A DNA stretch of 16,019 bases from UMGS363 sp051881775 (GCA_051881775.1 JBJEQN010000048.1:1-16019), one strand, 5' to 3'. Shown: positions 1 to 7,185, numbered from the stretch's first letter. The notes: generated by a model not told the origin, from the sequence alone. A program made the numbers and translations.

Positions 1-106
1 CTAATACAAATAACCAATAAAACTGTAGACAAAAAATCTTCGCATAATCCATATACGCAAGATTATGCTCGATTTTTTGTACAGTTTTTAATTGGTTATT
101 AGTATT
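1..106. repeat. Long imperfect inverted repeat (MITE-like or large hairpin)
   Basis: Two arms of about 46-49 nt face each other around an 11-nt loop (50-60). The left arm (1-49) pairs with the right arm (61-106) in blocks that include AATAACCAAT, AAAACTGTA, CAAAAAATC and GCATAATC, interrupted by one mismatch and a few 2-nt bulges, so about 42 pairs can form. No ORF lies inside. It may be a miniature palindromic mobile element or a strong bidirectional hairpin that ends transcription entering from the left. The left arm touches the window edge, so the true boundary and any target duplication cannot be judged. Confidence 0.7.
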
Positions 107-107
107 A

Positions 108-131
108 ATTATTCATTATTCACTATTCATT
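108..131. repeat. Short 7-bp tandem repeat
   Basis: Three successive 7-mers read ATTATTC, ATTATTC and ACTATTC, then a partial copy. They sit directly after the long inverted repeat and before a GCGAAGC motif (134-140). It is AT-rich noncoding sequence. No function can be assigned. Confidence 0.55.
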
Positions 132-212
132 TAGCGAAGCGCTCATATTTTGCATATCAACAGCGTACGACCCGTAATTTACGGATAAATAAAAGCGAAA
201 GGATATTTATTT

Positions 213-1892
213 ATGAAAAAACAGAATTTTATACAGGGTTCTCTTATCCTTATAGCCTCCGCCGCCGTTTCAAAGGTCATAGGCGCAATTTTCCGCATTC
301 CCCTTGCAAATATGCTTGGCGGAACGGGAATGGGGTATTTCTCCTCCGCTTACGGCGTTTTTATGACGGTATACGCCGTTTCCGTCACGGGTCTGCCCGT
401 TGCGGCGGCAAAGCTGACGGCAGAGCGCTCCGCTTTGGAGGACGAAGCAGGCATATGCAAGGTCAGACGAACGGCTCTGCTGCTCTGCTCCCTGGGCGGA
501 CTGGCTTTTACGCTGCTTATGCTTGCCCTCGCTTACCCCTTCTGCGCATTTGTGGGAAAAAGTCCCAAGGCTGTGCTGTCCGTTGCGGCAATTGCGCCCT
601 CGGTGCTGTTCGCCTGCATAACAGCCGTTTACCGTGGCTGCTTTGAGGGGCGGCGGAATATGTACCCCACGGCAGTTTCCCAAGTCATAGAAGCGGCAGT
701 GAAGCTTATTTCGGGACTTGCCCTCTGCTATGCCGTGCTGAACAGCCCCTACAGCTTTTTTGTTTCCGCTCTGAGCATAGTAAAGCGCATCTTCCCCTTT
801 GAAAGCATAAGGGCAATGACCGCCGGGGATCTTGTAATGCCCCTTGCCGCAGCAGCCGCTGTATCGGGAGTAACGATCTCTTCCGCCGCAGGAACGGCAG
901 CTGTGGTGCTGTGGGGACTTAAAGACAGAAAATCCGCACCTGCCGCAAAAAGCTCCGAAAGCACCAAGAAGGTCGCCTCGCAGCTTATCTCGGTAATAAT
1001 CCCCGTGGCTTTAGGCTCGCTGGTAACAAATCTTACCTCACTTATAGACCTTGCAACTATAGTGGGTTCACTGGGAAAAGCCGTTGCCGCCGCTCCCGAG
1101 TATTTCTCGGAGTACATAAGCAGCGGCGTATCTCCGTCCGACCTGCCAAACTTCTTCTTCGGCAGCTTCACGGGGCTTGCGGTAACGGTGTTCAACCTTA
1201 TCCCGTCCTTTACCAATATGTTCGGCAAGGGCGCTGTACCTGCGGTTGCGGAGGGTTTTGCAGCAGGTGACAAGTCGCTTGTAAAGCAGTCGGCGATGAA
1301 CGTTATTTTCACCTCCGCATTTATCGCCGTTCCATCGGGCATAGGCATATCCGTTCTTGCGCCGCAGATACTTGACCTGCTGTTCCCATCAAGAAGCCTT
1401 GAGACCTCGGTGTGCGTTCTGCCGTTAAGAGTTCTTGGAGCAGGGGTAATATTCCTGTCGGTATCGTCGGTGCTGTTTGCCGTGCTCCAGGCTGCGGGAA
1501 AAGGCAGCGCCCCCGTTAAGATAATGCTGTGTGGCGTTGGGGTAAAGCTGGCAGGAAACCTTGCTCTTGTTGCCGTGCCGAAGGTAAACGTAACGGGAGC
1601 GGCGTTTTCCACATCGCTGTGCTATCTGCTGATAATGCTGCTTTCCGTAAGCGCTGCGTCAAAATGTACGGGAATAAATGTAAAAGAAGTATACAAACTG
1701 CTTTTCAAGCTGGCTTTCTGCGGCAGCCTGTGCGGAGCGGCGGCTTTTCTTACCGAAAATATACTGTCAAAAACCTGGGACAGCGCTTTCACCCTGCTGA
1801 TTTCCGTCCCTGTAGGGGCATTATTTTACATAATAAGCACACATTTAACGGGCGTTTTAACCAAATCTACGTTAAAATTGCTGATTTGCTGA
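213..1892 (+). CDS. SpoVB-like polysaccharide/lipid flippase (MOP superfamily)
   Basis: This 559-residue protein is hydrophobic throughout and consists of repeated membrane helices, as expected for a 14-helix MATE/MurJ/Wzx-type flippase that moves lipid-linked envelope precursors across the membrane. The N-terminus (residues 1-40) with SKVIGAIFRIPLANMLG and the segment YRGCFEGRRNMYPTAVSQVIE near residues 140-160 are typical of the SpoVB/YabM branch. The start at 213 has GAAAGGA about 10 nt upstream. In Bacillus the spoVB homologue also lies directly before mazG, which supports this branch. A role in sporulation is not implied, because many non-sporulating Firmicutes keep such a flippase and the closest function may be MurJ-like lipid II export. 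A 6-bp palindrome at 172-184 lies just upstream of the ribosome binding site. Confidence 0.88.
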   Translation: MKKQNFIQGSLILIASAAVSKVIGAIFRIPLANMLGGTGMGYFSSAYGVFMTVYAVSVTGLPVAAAKLTAERSALEDEAGICKVRRTALLLCSLGGLAFTLLMLALAYPFCAFVGKSPKAVLSVAAIAPSVLFACITAVYRGCFEGRRNMYPTAVSQVIEAAVKLISGLALCYAVLNSPYSFFVSALSIVKRIFPFESIRAMTAGDLVMPLAAAAAVSGVTISSAAGTAAVVLWGLKDRKSAPAAKSSESTKKVASQLISVIIPVALGSLVTNLTSLIDLATIVGSLGKAVAAAPEYFSEYISSGVSPSDLPNFFFGSFTGLAVTVFNLIPSFTNMFGKGAVPAVAEGFAAGDKSLVKQSAMNVIFTSAFIAVPSGIGISVLAPQILDLLFPSRSLETSVCVLPLRVLGAGVIFLSVSSVLFAVLQAAGKGSAPVKIMLCGVGVKLAGNLALVAVPKVNVTGAAFSTSLCYLLIMLLSVSAASKCTGINVKEVYKLLFKLAFCGSLCGAAAFLTENILSKTWDSAFTLLISVPVGALFYIISTHLTGVLTKSTLKLLIC

Positions 1893-1910
1893 ATTTTTTT
1901 CAAAAAACTC

Positions 1911-1939
1911 TTGAAAAAAACAGAATAATCGGTTAATAT
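1911..1939 (+). promoter_or_regulatory. Candidate sigma-A promoter for mazG
   Basis: TTGAAA (1911-1916) and TAATAT (1934-1939) are separated by exactly 17 bp. They lie in the 91-nt gap after the flippase gene, about 45 nt before the mazG start. An AT-only stem (TTTTTTCAA pairing with TTGAAAAAA, about 1895-1919) overlaps the -35 box. It lacks the GC-rich stem of a standard terminator, so read-through from the flippase gene remains possible. Confidence 0.5.
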
Positions 1940-1983
1940 ATTAAATGCACGGTATTTTACAAAGAATCATACAGGGATAAAAT

Positions 1984-2769
1984 ATGGAATTTGAATTCAA
2001 AAGCAGATACGATATAAACGATATGCTTGAAATAATGCGTATACTCCGTTCGGAAAACGGCTGTCCGTGGGACAGGGAGCAGGATCATCACTCCATACGC
2101 AAGGACTTTATCGAGGAGACCTACGAGGCTGTTGAAGCTATCGACCTTGAAGATACGGAGCTGCTCAGAGAAGAACTGGGCGACGTGCTTCTGCAGGTGG
2201 TCTTTCATTCAAGGATAGAAGAGGAAAAGGGCAGCTTTGATTTCGGCGATGTTGTTAACGAGGTCTGCCAAAAGCTGATAATACGCCACCCCCACGTTTT
2301 CGGCGATGTTAAGGTAAACGGCAGCGGAGAAGTCCTTGCCAACTGGAACAACATCAAGCAGGAAACAAAGGGGCAGGAGACCTATACCGAAACCCTGGAA
2401 AGCGTTTGCTCCGCACTTCCTGCTCTTATGAGGGCGCAGAAGATAGGAACAAGGGCAAAACGTGCAGGAATGGACTTCAAGGACGTTTCTTCCGCAATAG
2501 AAGCTCTTGAAAGCGAGGTTGCCGAGCTTAAAAAGGCGGTTTCGGAAAACAGCAATACCGAAGAGGAAATAGGCGATGTTCTTTTCTCGGCGGTAAATGT
2601 TGCAAGGCTCTGCGGATTTGACGCAGAAGAGGCTCTTACAAAGTCTTCGGACAAATTTATAAGCCGTTTCCGCAAAACGGAAGATATGGTACGGTTCGAT
2701 GGGATGGATATGAAATCCCTGGACATAGATAAGCTTGACGCATATTGGCAGAAGGCTAAAAATCAATAA
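1984..2769 (+). CDS. mazG: Nucleoside triphosphate pyrophosphohydrolase MazG
   Basis: MazG hydrolyses (d)NTPs to NMP and pyrophosphate, clearing damaged or non-canonical nucleotides in the cytoplasm. The 261-residue protein has both MazG repeats. The first carries CPWDREQ (27-33), E45-x2-E48 and E64-x2-D67, the metal-binding ExxE...ExxD pattern. The second carries KIGTRAKRAGMDF (153-165), E178-x2-E181 and E195-x2-D198. Both metal sites look complete. Length matches the full two-domain family. The start has AGGGAT upstream. Position after a SpoVB-like flippase and before rqcP matches the Bacillus spoVB-mazG(yabN)-yabO order, with an HU gene inserted between. Confidence 0.95.
   Translation: MEFEFKSRYDINDMLEIMRILRSENGCPWDREQDHHSIRKDFIEETYEAVEAIDLEDTELLREELGDVLLQVVFHSRIEEEKGSFDFGDVVNEVCQKLIIRHPHVFGDVKVNGSGEVLANWNNIKQETKGQETYTETLESVCSALPALMRAQKIGTRAKRAGMDFKDVSSAIEALESEVAELKKAVSENSNTEEEIGDVLFSAVNVARLCGFDAEEALTKSSDKFISRFRKTEDMVRFDGMDMKSLDIDKLDAYWQKAKNQ
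2735..2763 (+). promoter_or_regulatory. Possible promoter for the HU gene inside the mazG 3' end
   Basis: TTGACG (2735-2740) and AAAAAT (2758-2763) are 17 bp apart within the last codons of mazG. The -10 box is poor. The reason to suspect a separate promoter is that the HU gene has codon use typical of strong expression and its own terminator. A small stem ATGGC/GCCAT (2772-2786) lies in the resulting leader. Confidence 0.28.
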
Positions 2770-2810
2770 CAATGGCGAAATGCCATAAAATTTATGGAGG
2801 TAGAAACATT

Positions 2811-3092
2811 ATGACAAAGGCAGATTTAATCAACGCTATCGCTGAAAAGGCAGATTTTTCTAAGAAGGATTCTGAAAAGGCTCTCAACGCTGTAATCGGT
2901 TCCATTTCTGACGCTCTTGTAAAGGGTGACAAGGTTCAGATCGTTGGCTTCGGTACATTTGAAGTTCGTGAAAGAGCTGCAAAGGAAGCTACCAACCCCA
3001 GAACTAAGGAAAAGATCATGGTTCCTGCAAAGAAGGCTCCCGCATTCAAGGCAGGCAAGGCTCTTAAGGACGCAGTAGACGCTGCCAAGTAA
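2811..3092 (+). CDS. hup: HU-family DNA-binding protein
   Basis: HU is a small dimeric nucleoid protein that bends DNA. The 93-residue product has the full fold: N-terminal helices (MTKADLINAIAEKADFSKKD), the GFGTFEVRERAAKEATNPRT segment that forms the saddle and the DNA-intercalating arm (NP at residues 62-63), and the C-terminal PAFKAGKALKDAV helix. I place the start at 2811 because GGAGG lies 10 nt upstream (2796-2800). A longer frame from 2772 has no ribosome binding site and would add 13 residues foreign to HU. Codons lean to GCT, GTT and AAG more than in the neighbours, as expected for a highly expressed gene. Confidence 0.96.
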   Translation: MTKADLINAIAEKADFSKKDSEKALNAVIGSISDALVKGDKVQIVGFGTFEVRERAAKEATNPRTKEKIMVPAKKAPAFKAGKALKDAVDAAK

Positions 3093-3111
3093 TTTCCAAA
3101 GACTTTTTTCG

Positions 3112-3151
3112 GGCGGCCGGCTCTTTCGGGAGCAGGGCTGCCTTTTATTTT
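3112..3151 (+). terminator. Intrinsic terminator after the HU gene
   Basis: A GC-rich stem (GGCGGCC...GGCTC pairing with GAGCAGGGCTGCC, including a G-U pair and small irregularities, about 3112-3142) encloses a loop centred on CTTTCGG and is followed by TTTTATTTT. It lies 20 nt after the HU stop. It would separate the abundant HU message from rqcP, or let only part of the transcription through. Confidence 0.8.
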
Positions 3152-3172
3152 ACACCGAAAGGATGATATTAA

Positions 3173-3418
3173 ATGCGGCTTGACAAATATTTAAAGGTCA
3201 CAAGGCTCATAAAAAGAAGAACGGTTGCAAACGAAGCCTGTGACGCAGACAAGGTACTGGTAAACGGCAAAGCTGCCAGAGCCTCATACGATGTTAAGGT
3301 TGGCGATATAATCGAGATAAATATGGGACAGCGCCCCCTTAAGGTGAAGGTGCTGAACGTTACCGAGTACGCCACAAAGGAAAACGCAGCCGACAACTAT
3401 ATCGTTGTGGAGGACTGA
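3173..3418 (+). CDS. rqcP: S4-domain ribosome-associated quality-control protein RqcP (YabO)
   Basis: The 81-residue protein is a single S4 RNA-binding domain: MRLDKYLKVTRLIKRRTVAN, then KVLVNGKAARASYDVKVGDIIEI. RqcP/YabO binds stalled 50S subunits and works with RqcH in C-terminal alanine tailing of incomplete peptides. Size and order of motifs match the family, and its place downstream of mazG matches Bacillus yabN-yabO. AAAGGATG lies about 7 nt before the start. The neighbours yabP, yabQ and divIC that follow yabO in spore formers are not here; a DUF3006 gene follows after 2 nt. Confidence 0.9.
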   Translation: MRLDKYLKVTRLIKRRTVANEACDADKVLVNGKAARASYDVKVGDIIEINMGQRPLKVKVLNVTEYATKENAADNYIVVED

Positions 3419-3420
3419 GC

Positions 3421-3591
3421 ATGGGACCCTACGAATACAAAGTCATACGCATTGACGGCGACTATGCTCACCTGCTCAGGACAGACAACGGCGGCGACGA
3501 GACCATAACCGTTGCCATGGCGCTGCTCCCCGACGGCATAGACGAAGGCACTATGCTGCTGTGGGAAGATCTTGAATACAGCATCATATGA
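3421..3591 (+). CDS. Small DUF3006-like protein
   Basis: This 56-residue ORF begins 2 nt after the rqcP stop, with GTGGAGGAC overlapping the end of rqcP as its ribosome binding site, so the two are probably translated together. The product (MGPYEYKVIRIDGDYAHLL..., then ITVAMALLPDGIDEGTMLLW) resembles DUF3006: a short beta-strand protein with a Y-x-V-x-R-I-[DE]-G start and a middle LP-x-G-[IV]-x-EG-x-[ML]L motif. The molecular function of the family is not known to me. Acidic residues dominate. It is easily missed because of its length, but the coupled start and family match make it a convincing gene. Confidence 0.78.
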   Translation: MGPYEYKVIRIDGDYAHLLRTDNGGDETITVAMALLPDGIDEGTMLLWEDLEYSII

Positions 3592-3592
3592 A

Positions 3593-3620
3593 TGTGGAAA
3601 TTGGAAAGTTGAAAGTGGAA
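3593..3620. repeat. GTGGAAA-type purine-rich repeat
   Basis: Imperfect repeats of TGGAAA/TTGAAA (TGTGGAAATTGGAAAGTTGAAAG and onward) fill the stretch between the DUF3006 stop and the terminator stem. The same kind of sequence occurs on the opposite strand at the end of uvrC (11383-11412), which suggests a dispersed short repeat family. Confidence 0.5.
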
Positions 3621-3659
3621 ACCGCACGGTACGTTGATATGCCGTGCGGTTTGTTTTAT
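3619..3659. terminator. Terminator between the convergent DUF3006 and HD-domain genes
   Basis: A perfect 11-bp stem, AAACCGCACGG (3619-3629) with CCGTGCGGTTT (3642-3652), encloses a 12-nt loop and is followed on the + strand by a GTTTTA tract. On the - strand it lies just after the HD-domain stop, followed by a weaker CCACTTTC tract. It most likely serves both converging genes, with the + strand the stronger direction. Confidence 0.85.
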
Positions 3660-4147
3660 ATTCCGAACATCTCCGAGAGCAACCGTTTTCCCGTTTTTGT
3701 GGAGAACAGCTTTTTTCCTGCGGTCCTTACTGCTTCGGCGGATAAGCCGTCCTCGTATGCGTTGACAAGAAAATCCGCTTCAAGAAGTATCTGCCACTCC
3801 AAACGGTCAACGCCCTCATAGGTGTGGTGATGTGCGATAAGAAAGCAGACCTGCTCAGTAAAGCTATCATCCGCTCCAAGCTGTGAAAGCAGCTCCTTTG
3901 CAACGGGAACGCCCTCTTTTTCCTGATATTTGCCCGAGCAGGAGCCGTATTTCTTCTCGCAGTTGTGTATACCTATATCGTGCAGCACCGCAGCCGCTTC
4001 AAGGACGCACAGTCTTTCACCCTCAAGCCCCTCCCCTTCTCCTATAAGCCTTGCAAGGGAATGTACCTTGATAAAATGCTGTATGCGCTTGGGGTCGCCC
4101 TTATCGTATTCAATTGCGCTCATTGTCAGCTTTATTATATCCACCAT
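3656..4147 (-). CDS. HD-domain phosphohydrolase
   Basis: The 163-residue protein shows the metal-dependent HD signature: H29 (KVHSLA), H56-D57 (AAVLHDIGIH), a histidine-rich stretch H106-H108 (IAHHHTYEG) and D125 (LLEADFLVN). Such proteins hydrolyse phosphomonoesters or phosphodiesters of nucleotides; the substrate cannot be predicted from sequence. Length fits a stand-alone HD/COG1418-like protein without a sensor domain. GGAGG lies 5 nt before the start. The gene has a terminator-like stem on each side and may be transcribed partly by read-through from galT. No signal peptide or membrane segment is seen. Confidence 0.85.
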   Translation of the reverse strand: MVDIIKLTMSAIEYDKGDPKRIQHFIKVHSLARLIGEGEGLEGERLCVLEAAAVLHDIGIHNCEKKYGSCSGKYQEKEGVPVAKELLSQLGADDSFTEQVCFLIAHHHTYEGVDRLEWQILLEADFLVNAYEDGLSAEAVRTAGKKLFSTKTGKRLLSEMFGI

Positions 4148-4158
4148 AATAACCTCCG

Positions 4159-4214
4159 AAAAAACAAACGGATATTAAGATGCCTGTCCTCTCTGACCGG
4201 TCTTAATATCCGTT
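4159..4214 (-). terminator. Stem-loop between galT and the HD-domain gene
   Basis: A perfect 14-bp stem (4167-4180 with 4201-4214, AACGGATATTAAGA and its complement) encloses a 20-nt loop. On the - strand it follows the galT stop by 11 nt and is followed by a T-rich run (TTTGTTTTTTC), so it should end galT transcription. The T run ends next to the GGAGG of the HD-domain gene, so it could also act as that gene's leader attenuator. Confidence 0.72.
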
Positions 4215-4225
4215 AAGAATTTTTA

Positions 4226-5731
4226 TCAAACAGAAGCCACAAACTTATTGAATGCGGCAATGCCCTCTTCCGTGCGCTTGAACACGCCTGCGTGCTCCAG
4301 TACCTTTGCAAAGACCTTTCCTATCTCCGCCTTGATAACGTCATGTACATTATCGGGAGTAATGTTGCTCTTAGGTGCAAATTCTTCCACCCAGTCTGCG
4401 TGTTTTTCAAGCACAGGGTCGCTGCGGACAGCATTTACGCCCTTGTTAACAAGAGTATCGGCAAGCAGCTCCATTTCCCCTTTAAGACGTGCAGGAAGCA
4501 CCGCAAGACCCATTACCTCGATAAGTCCGATATTTTCCTTCTTTATATGGTGAAGCTCTGCGTGGGGGTGATAAACGCCCAGAGGATGCTCCTCGGTGGT
4601 GATGTTATTGCGCAAAACAAGGTCAAGCTCAAAGTTGTTGCCGTGCTTTCTTGCAATGGGAGTAATAGTGTTGTGGGGCGTACCGTCTGTTTCTGCGAAA
4701 ATAAATGCGCTTTCGTCGGTGTAGCTTCTCCATGCGGTAAGTATCTTATCTCCAAGCTCCACAAGGCGCTCATAATCGGGGCAGTTGAGCCTTATTACCG
4801 ACATAGGCCACTTTACCCTGCCTGCTTTAACGTCCTCAAAGCCCTTGAACACGAAGGTCTCCTCAACGGGAGCATTTTCCATGGCAAAGGTATAGTGTCC
4901 GCCCTGAAAATGCTCGTGAGTAAGTATTGAACCGCCAACGATAGGCAGGTCGGCATTTGAACCTACAAAATAATGAGGGAACTGCTCCACGAAATCAAAC
5001 AGCTTTGCAAAGGCGGAGCGGTCTATCTTCATAGGCGTATGGCAGCAGTTGAACACAATGCAGTGCTCGTTGTAATAAACGTAAGGCGAATACTGGAAGC
5101 CCCAGCGTTCACCGTTTATCTTAACGGGGATAATGCGGTGGTTTTCTCTTGCAGGGTGGTTGACACGGCCTGCGTAGCCAACGTTTTCTTCGCAGAGCTG
5201 ACACTTGGGGTAAGCGCTCTGCTTTGCGTTAAGAGCGGCAGCGATAGCCTTGGGGTCCTTTTCCGGCTTGGAAAGATTTATGGTAACGTCAAGGGTGCCG
5301 TACTCCGTTTCGGCAGTCCATTTAACGTCCTTTGCAATGCGGTAGCGGCGGATATAATCGGTATCGCAGCTGAATTTATAGTAATAATCCGTAGCGGCTT
5401 CGGGGGACTTTTCACGGTATATCTGACGGAACTTGTTTATGACCTCCGAGGGACGGGGCGTAAGGCAGCCCATAATATCCGTATCGAAAAGGTCACGGTA
5501 AACTATGCTGTCCTCAATAATGCCCTTCTCAACGGCGTAATCAAGGATGTCCTTAAGCACGGGTTCAAGCTCAACGTCCGCAAAATTTTCTTCGGGGGGA
5601 TCGTATTCGTCAAGACCCAGCTTGTGTATAATTGAATTTGCTGCGTATATCCTGTCCTCCGCTGTAATAAGGTTATTTTCAAGACCGTAGCAAATCAGCT
5701 TGCGCACGGCGGTATCGATTTTTCCCGACAT
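4226..5731 (-). CDS. galT: UDP-glucose--hexose-1-phosphate uridylyltransferase (GalT, COG4468 type)
   Basis: GalT transfers UMP between UDP-glucose and galactose-1-phosphate in the Leloir pathway. The 501-residue product is the long Firmicutes type, distinct from the roughly 350-residue E. coli GalT. Key features are the CQLC pair (C177, C180), NHPARENHRIIPV (191-203), FVGSNADLPIVGGS followed by THEHFQGGHYTF with H272 and H274 (about 255-282), and HAELHHIKKENIGLIEVMGLAVLP (390-413). GAAAGGATGG precedes the start. No galK or galE is adjacent, so it seems to be a single-gene unit with its own promoter and terminator. A galU-like gene begins at 15974 but is distant. Confidence 0.95.
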   Translation of the reverse strand: MSGKIDTAVRKLICYGLENNLITAEDRIYAANSIIHKLGLDEYDPPEENFADVELEPVLKDILDYAVEKGIIEDSIVYRDLFDTDIMGCLTPRPSEVINKFRQIYREKSPEAATDYYYKFSCDTDYIRRYRIAKDVKWTAETEYGTLDVTINLSKPEKDPKAIAAALNAKQSAYPKCQLCEENVGYAGRVNHPARENHRIIPVKINGERWGFQYSPYVYYNEHCIVFNCCHTPMKIDRSAFAKLFDFVEQFPHYFVGSNADLPIVGGSILTHEHFQGGHYTFAMENAPVEETFVFKGFEDVKAGRVKWPMSVIRLNCPDYERLVELGDKILTAWRSYTDESAFIFAETDGTPHNTITPIARKHGNNFELDLVLRNNITTEEHPLGVYHPHAELHHIKKENIGLIEVMGLAVLPARLKGEMELLADTLVNKGVNAVRSDPVLEKHADWVEEFAPKSNITPDNVHDVIKAEIGKVFAKVLEHAGVFKRTEEGIAAFNKFVASV

Positions 5732-5778
5732 AAATTATGACCATCCTTTCGGAATTTTTTTATATAAAATATATGCAT

Positions 5779-5807
5779 ATTATAGCACTTTAAGGCAAAA
5801 AAAGCAA
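5779..5807 (-). promoter_or_regulatory. Sigma-A promoter for galT
   Basis: On the - strand TTGCTT (complement of 5802-5807) and TATAAT (complement of 5779-5784) are 17 bp apart. The predicted start of transcription is about 40 nt before the galT start codon. The promoter begins just 7 bp beyond the rodA stop, and no strong terminator separates the two genes, so rodA read-through into galT is possible. Confidence 0.72.
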
Positions 5808-5814
5808 GCAGGTT

Positions 5815-6972
5815 TTATTTTCCGTCGTAAAACACCCTGTAATTTTTCTCCGAATGGGAATAAACGCTCATCACAAGACCTATACATATAAACATACTTA
5901 CCATTGATGTTCCGCCCTGACTTACAAAGGGCAGCGGAACGCCTATTACAGGCATTACAACGAGCACCATTCCTATATTGAGTACGCAATGGATAAATAT
6001 CATGGCAAAAACGCCCACGCATATATTTCTGCCCAGGCAGTCCTTTGCAATGCGGCTGTCGGCGGCTATTTTAAGGCATACATAGGTAAGCACCGCAACA
6101 AGGGCAATGCAGCCGATAAAGCCGAAGCACTGTCCAACATAGGTGAAGATAAAGTCGTTCTGGACGTAAGGCACGTTTACATAGCTGTCCGCATGAAGTC
6201 CTTTGCCGAAAAGCTGTCCCGAACCGAGAGCGAGCCTGCCCCAGTACTGCTGATAAAAAATATCGGCATACTCGGGGTCGTTTATGGGGTCGTCAATGAA
6301 AAGCACAATAAAACGCCGTTTCTGGTGAGGCTGCATTACCTTTTCCCATATGAACCATACCGCAAAGGGCAGAGCACACAAAACAGGGAAAATATACTTC
6401 CACGAAAGTCCTGCGGCAAATATCATGCAGGCGAAGATAACAAGGAAAACTATTGCAGTTCCGTCGTCGCCCTGAAGCACAACGATAAGCGTAGGTATTG
6501 CTCCGTGTATGCAAAGCAGAATAACGTTGACAAAGTGGTTCAGCTTGTCCTTGACCTTATCAAGATGTATGGCAAAGGTCATAATAAAGGCTATCTTCAA
6601 CACCTCAGACGGCTGAAATGTGGTAAAGCCCAGATTGAGCCACGCCTTATCATCGGCGCTTGCATTTGGCTGATAGCCGAGAGAAGTAAAGGTCAGCAGC
6701 GTAAGCCCTATGGCCGCAGGAGCGTACAAGAACCACAGCTTTGTGAACCAGTGGTAATCAAGTCCCGACATAATAAGAGCGATAACGGCGCCTATGCAAA
6801 GGCAGATGAACTGCATATAGTACATACTCGGTTCCTTGGATGTTACGCCGTTATCAACAAGAGAATACATCAGCACAACGGACAGGGCGGAAAGACTGCA
6901 CACGGCAATAAAAAGTCCCTTGTCCAGCTTGCGGAAATAGCGGATAACTGCGCTGAAAACAGTTTTAAGCAT
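5815..6972 (-). CDS. rodA: RodA/FtsW-family peptidoglycan glycosyltransferase (SEDS)
   Basis: SEDS proteins polymerise lipid II into glycan strands with a partner class B penicillin-binding protein. The 385-residue product has about ten membrane helices, FQPSEVLKIAFIM (119-131), LQGDDGTAIVF (166-176), SGQLFGKGL (251-259), NDFIF with the conserved Asp at 273, and PVIGVPLPFVSQGGTSM (341-357). RodA is preferred over FtsW on overall pattern, with moderate certainty. I chose the start at 6972 because AAAGGAT lies just upstream; an in-frame ATG at 7065 would add 31 residues and lie upstream of the promoter boxes. The loop before the conserved Asp reads PYVQNDFIF where the family usually has PE-x-HTDFIF. 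Confidence 0.9.
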   Translation of the reverse strand: MLKTVFSAVIRYFRKLDKGLFIAVCSLSALSVVLMYSLVDNGVTSKEPSMYYMQFICLCIGAVIALIMSGLDYHWFTKLWFLYAPAAIGLTLLTFTSLGYQPNASADDKAWLNLGFTTFQPSEVLKIAFIMTFAIHLDKVKDKLNHFVNVILLCIHGAIPTLIVVLQGDDGTAIVFLVIFACMIFAAGLSWKYIFPVLCALPFAVWFIWEKVMQPHQKRRFIVLFIDDPINDPEYADIFYQQYWGRLALGSGQLFGKGLHADSYVNVPYVQNDFIFTYVGQCFGFIGCIALVAVLTYVCLKIAADSRIAKDCLGRNICVGVFAMIFIHCVLNIGMVLVVMPVIGVPLPFVSQGGTSMVSMFICIGLVMSVYSHSEKNYRVFYDGK

Positions 6973-7014
6973 AAATATCCTTTCAAAATCATAAAAAAAA
7001 TAACCGATAATTGT

Positions 7015-7043
7015 ATTATACACCAACATTCCGCAGGTTTCAA
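7015..7043 (-). promoter_or_regulatory. Sigma-A promoter for rodA
   Basis: On the - strand TTGAAA (complement of 7038-7043) and TATAAT (complement of 7015-7020) are separated by 17 bp. Transcription would start near 7008, giving a leader of about 36 nt with AAAGGAT before the rodA ATG at 6972. This also argues against the longer rodA start at 7065. Confidence 0.82.
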
Positions 7044-7185
7044 TAGTTCGCAGCATAATCTTCACAGCTTTTTTTCACCTATCCCCGTTTTTTTCATAAA
7101 ATAAAGCATGAGCAGCGAAAAAAACGTGCCGGCACACAGCTTTCGTCTGCAAATGGTATGAATTTATATTATGGAGCTGATGAAT

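Noticed and set aside
749..1612. 287-residue open frame on the - strand inside the flippase gene
   Set aside because: It is a threonine- and alanine-rich shadow of a GC-rich membrane protein gene, with no domain signature.
4292..4930. 212-residue open frame on the + strand opposite galT
   Set aside because: galT motifs on the other strand are complete and this frame has no recognisable domain.
7074..7102. Possible + strand promoter for the P-loop ATPase gene (TTCACC, 17 bp, TAAAAT)
   Set aside because: Both boxes are weak and the region is T- and A-rich, so chance matches are expected; some promoter must exist here but I cannot place it.
5989..7104. 371-residue open frame on the + strand, antisense to rodA
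   Set aside because: It lies opposite a clearly conserved SEDS gene with good motifs, has no ribosome binding site and its product is rich in H, K and N without family resemblance.
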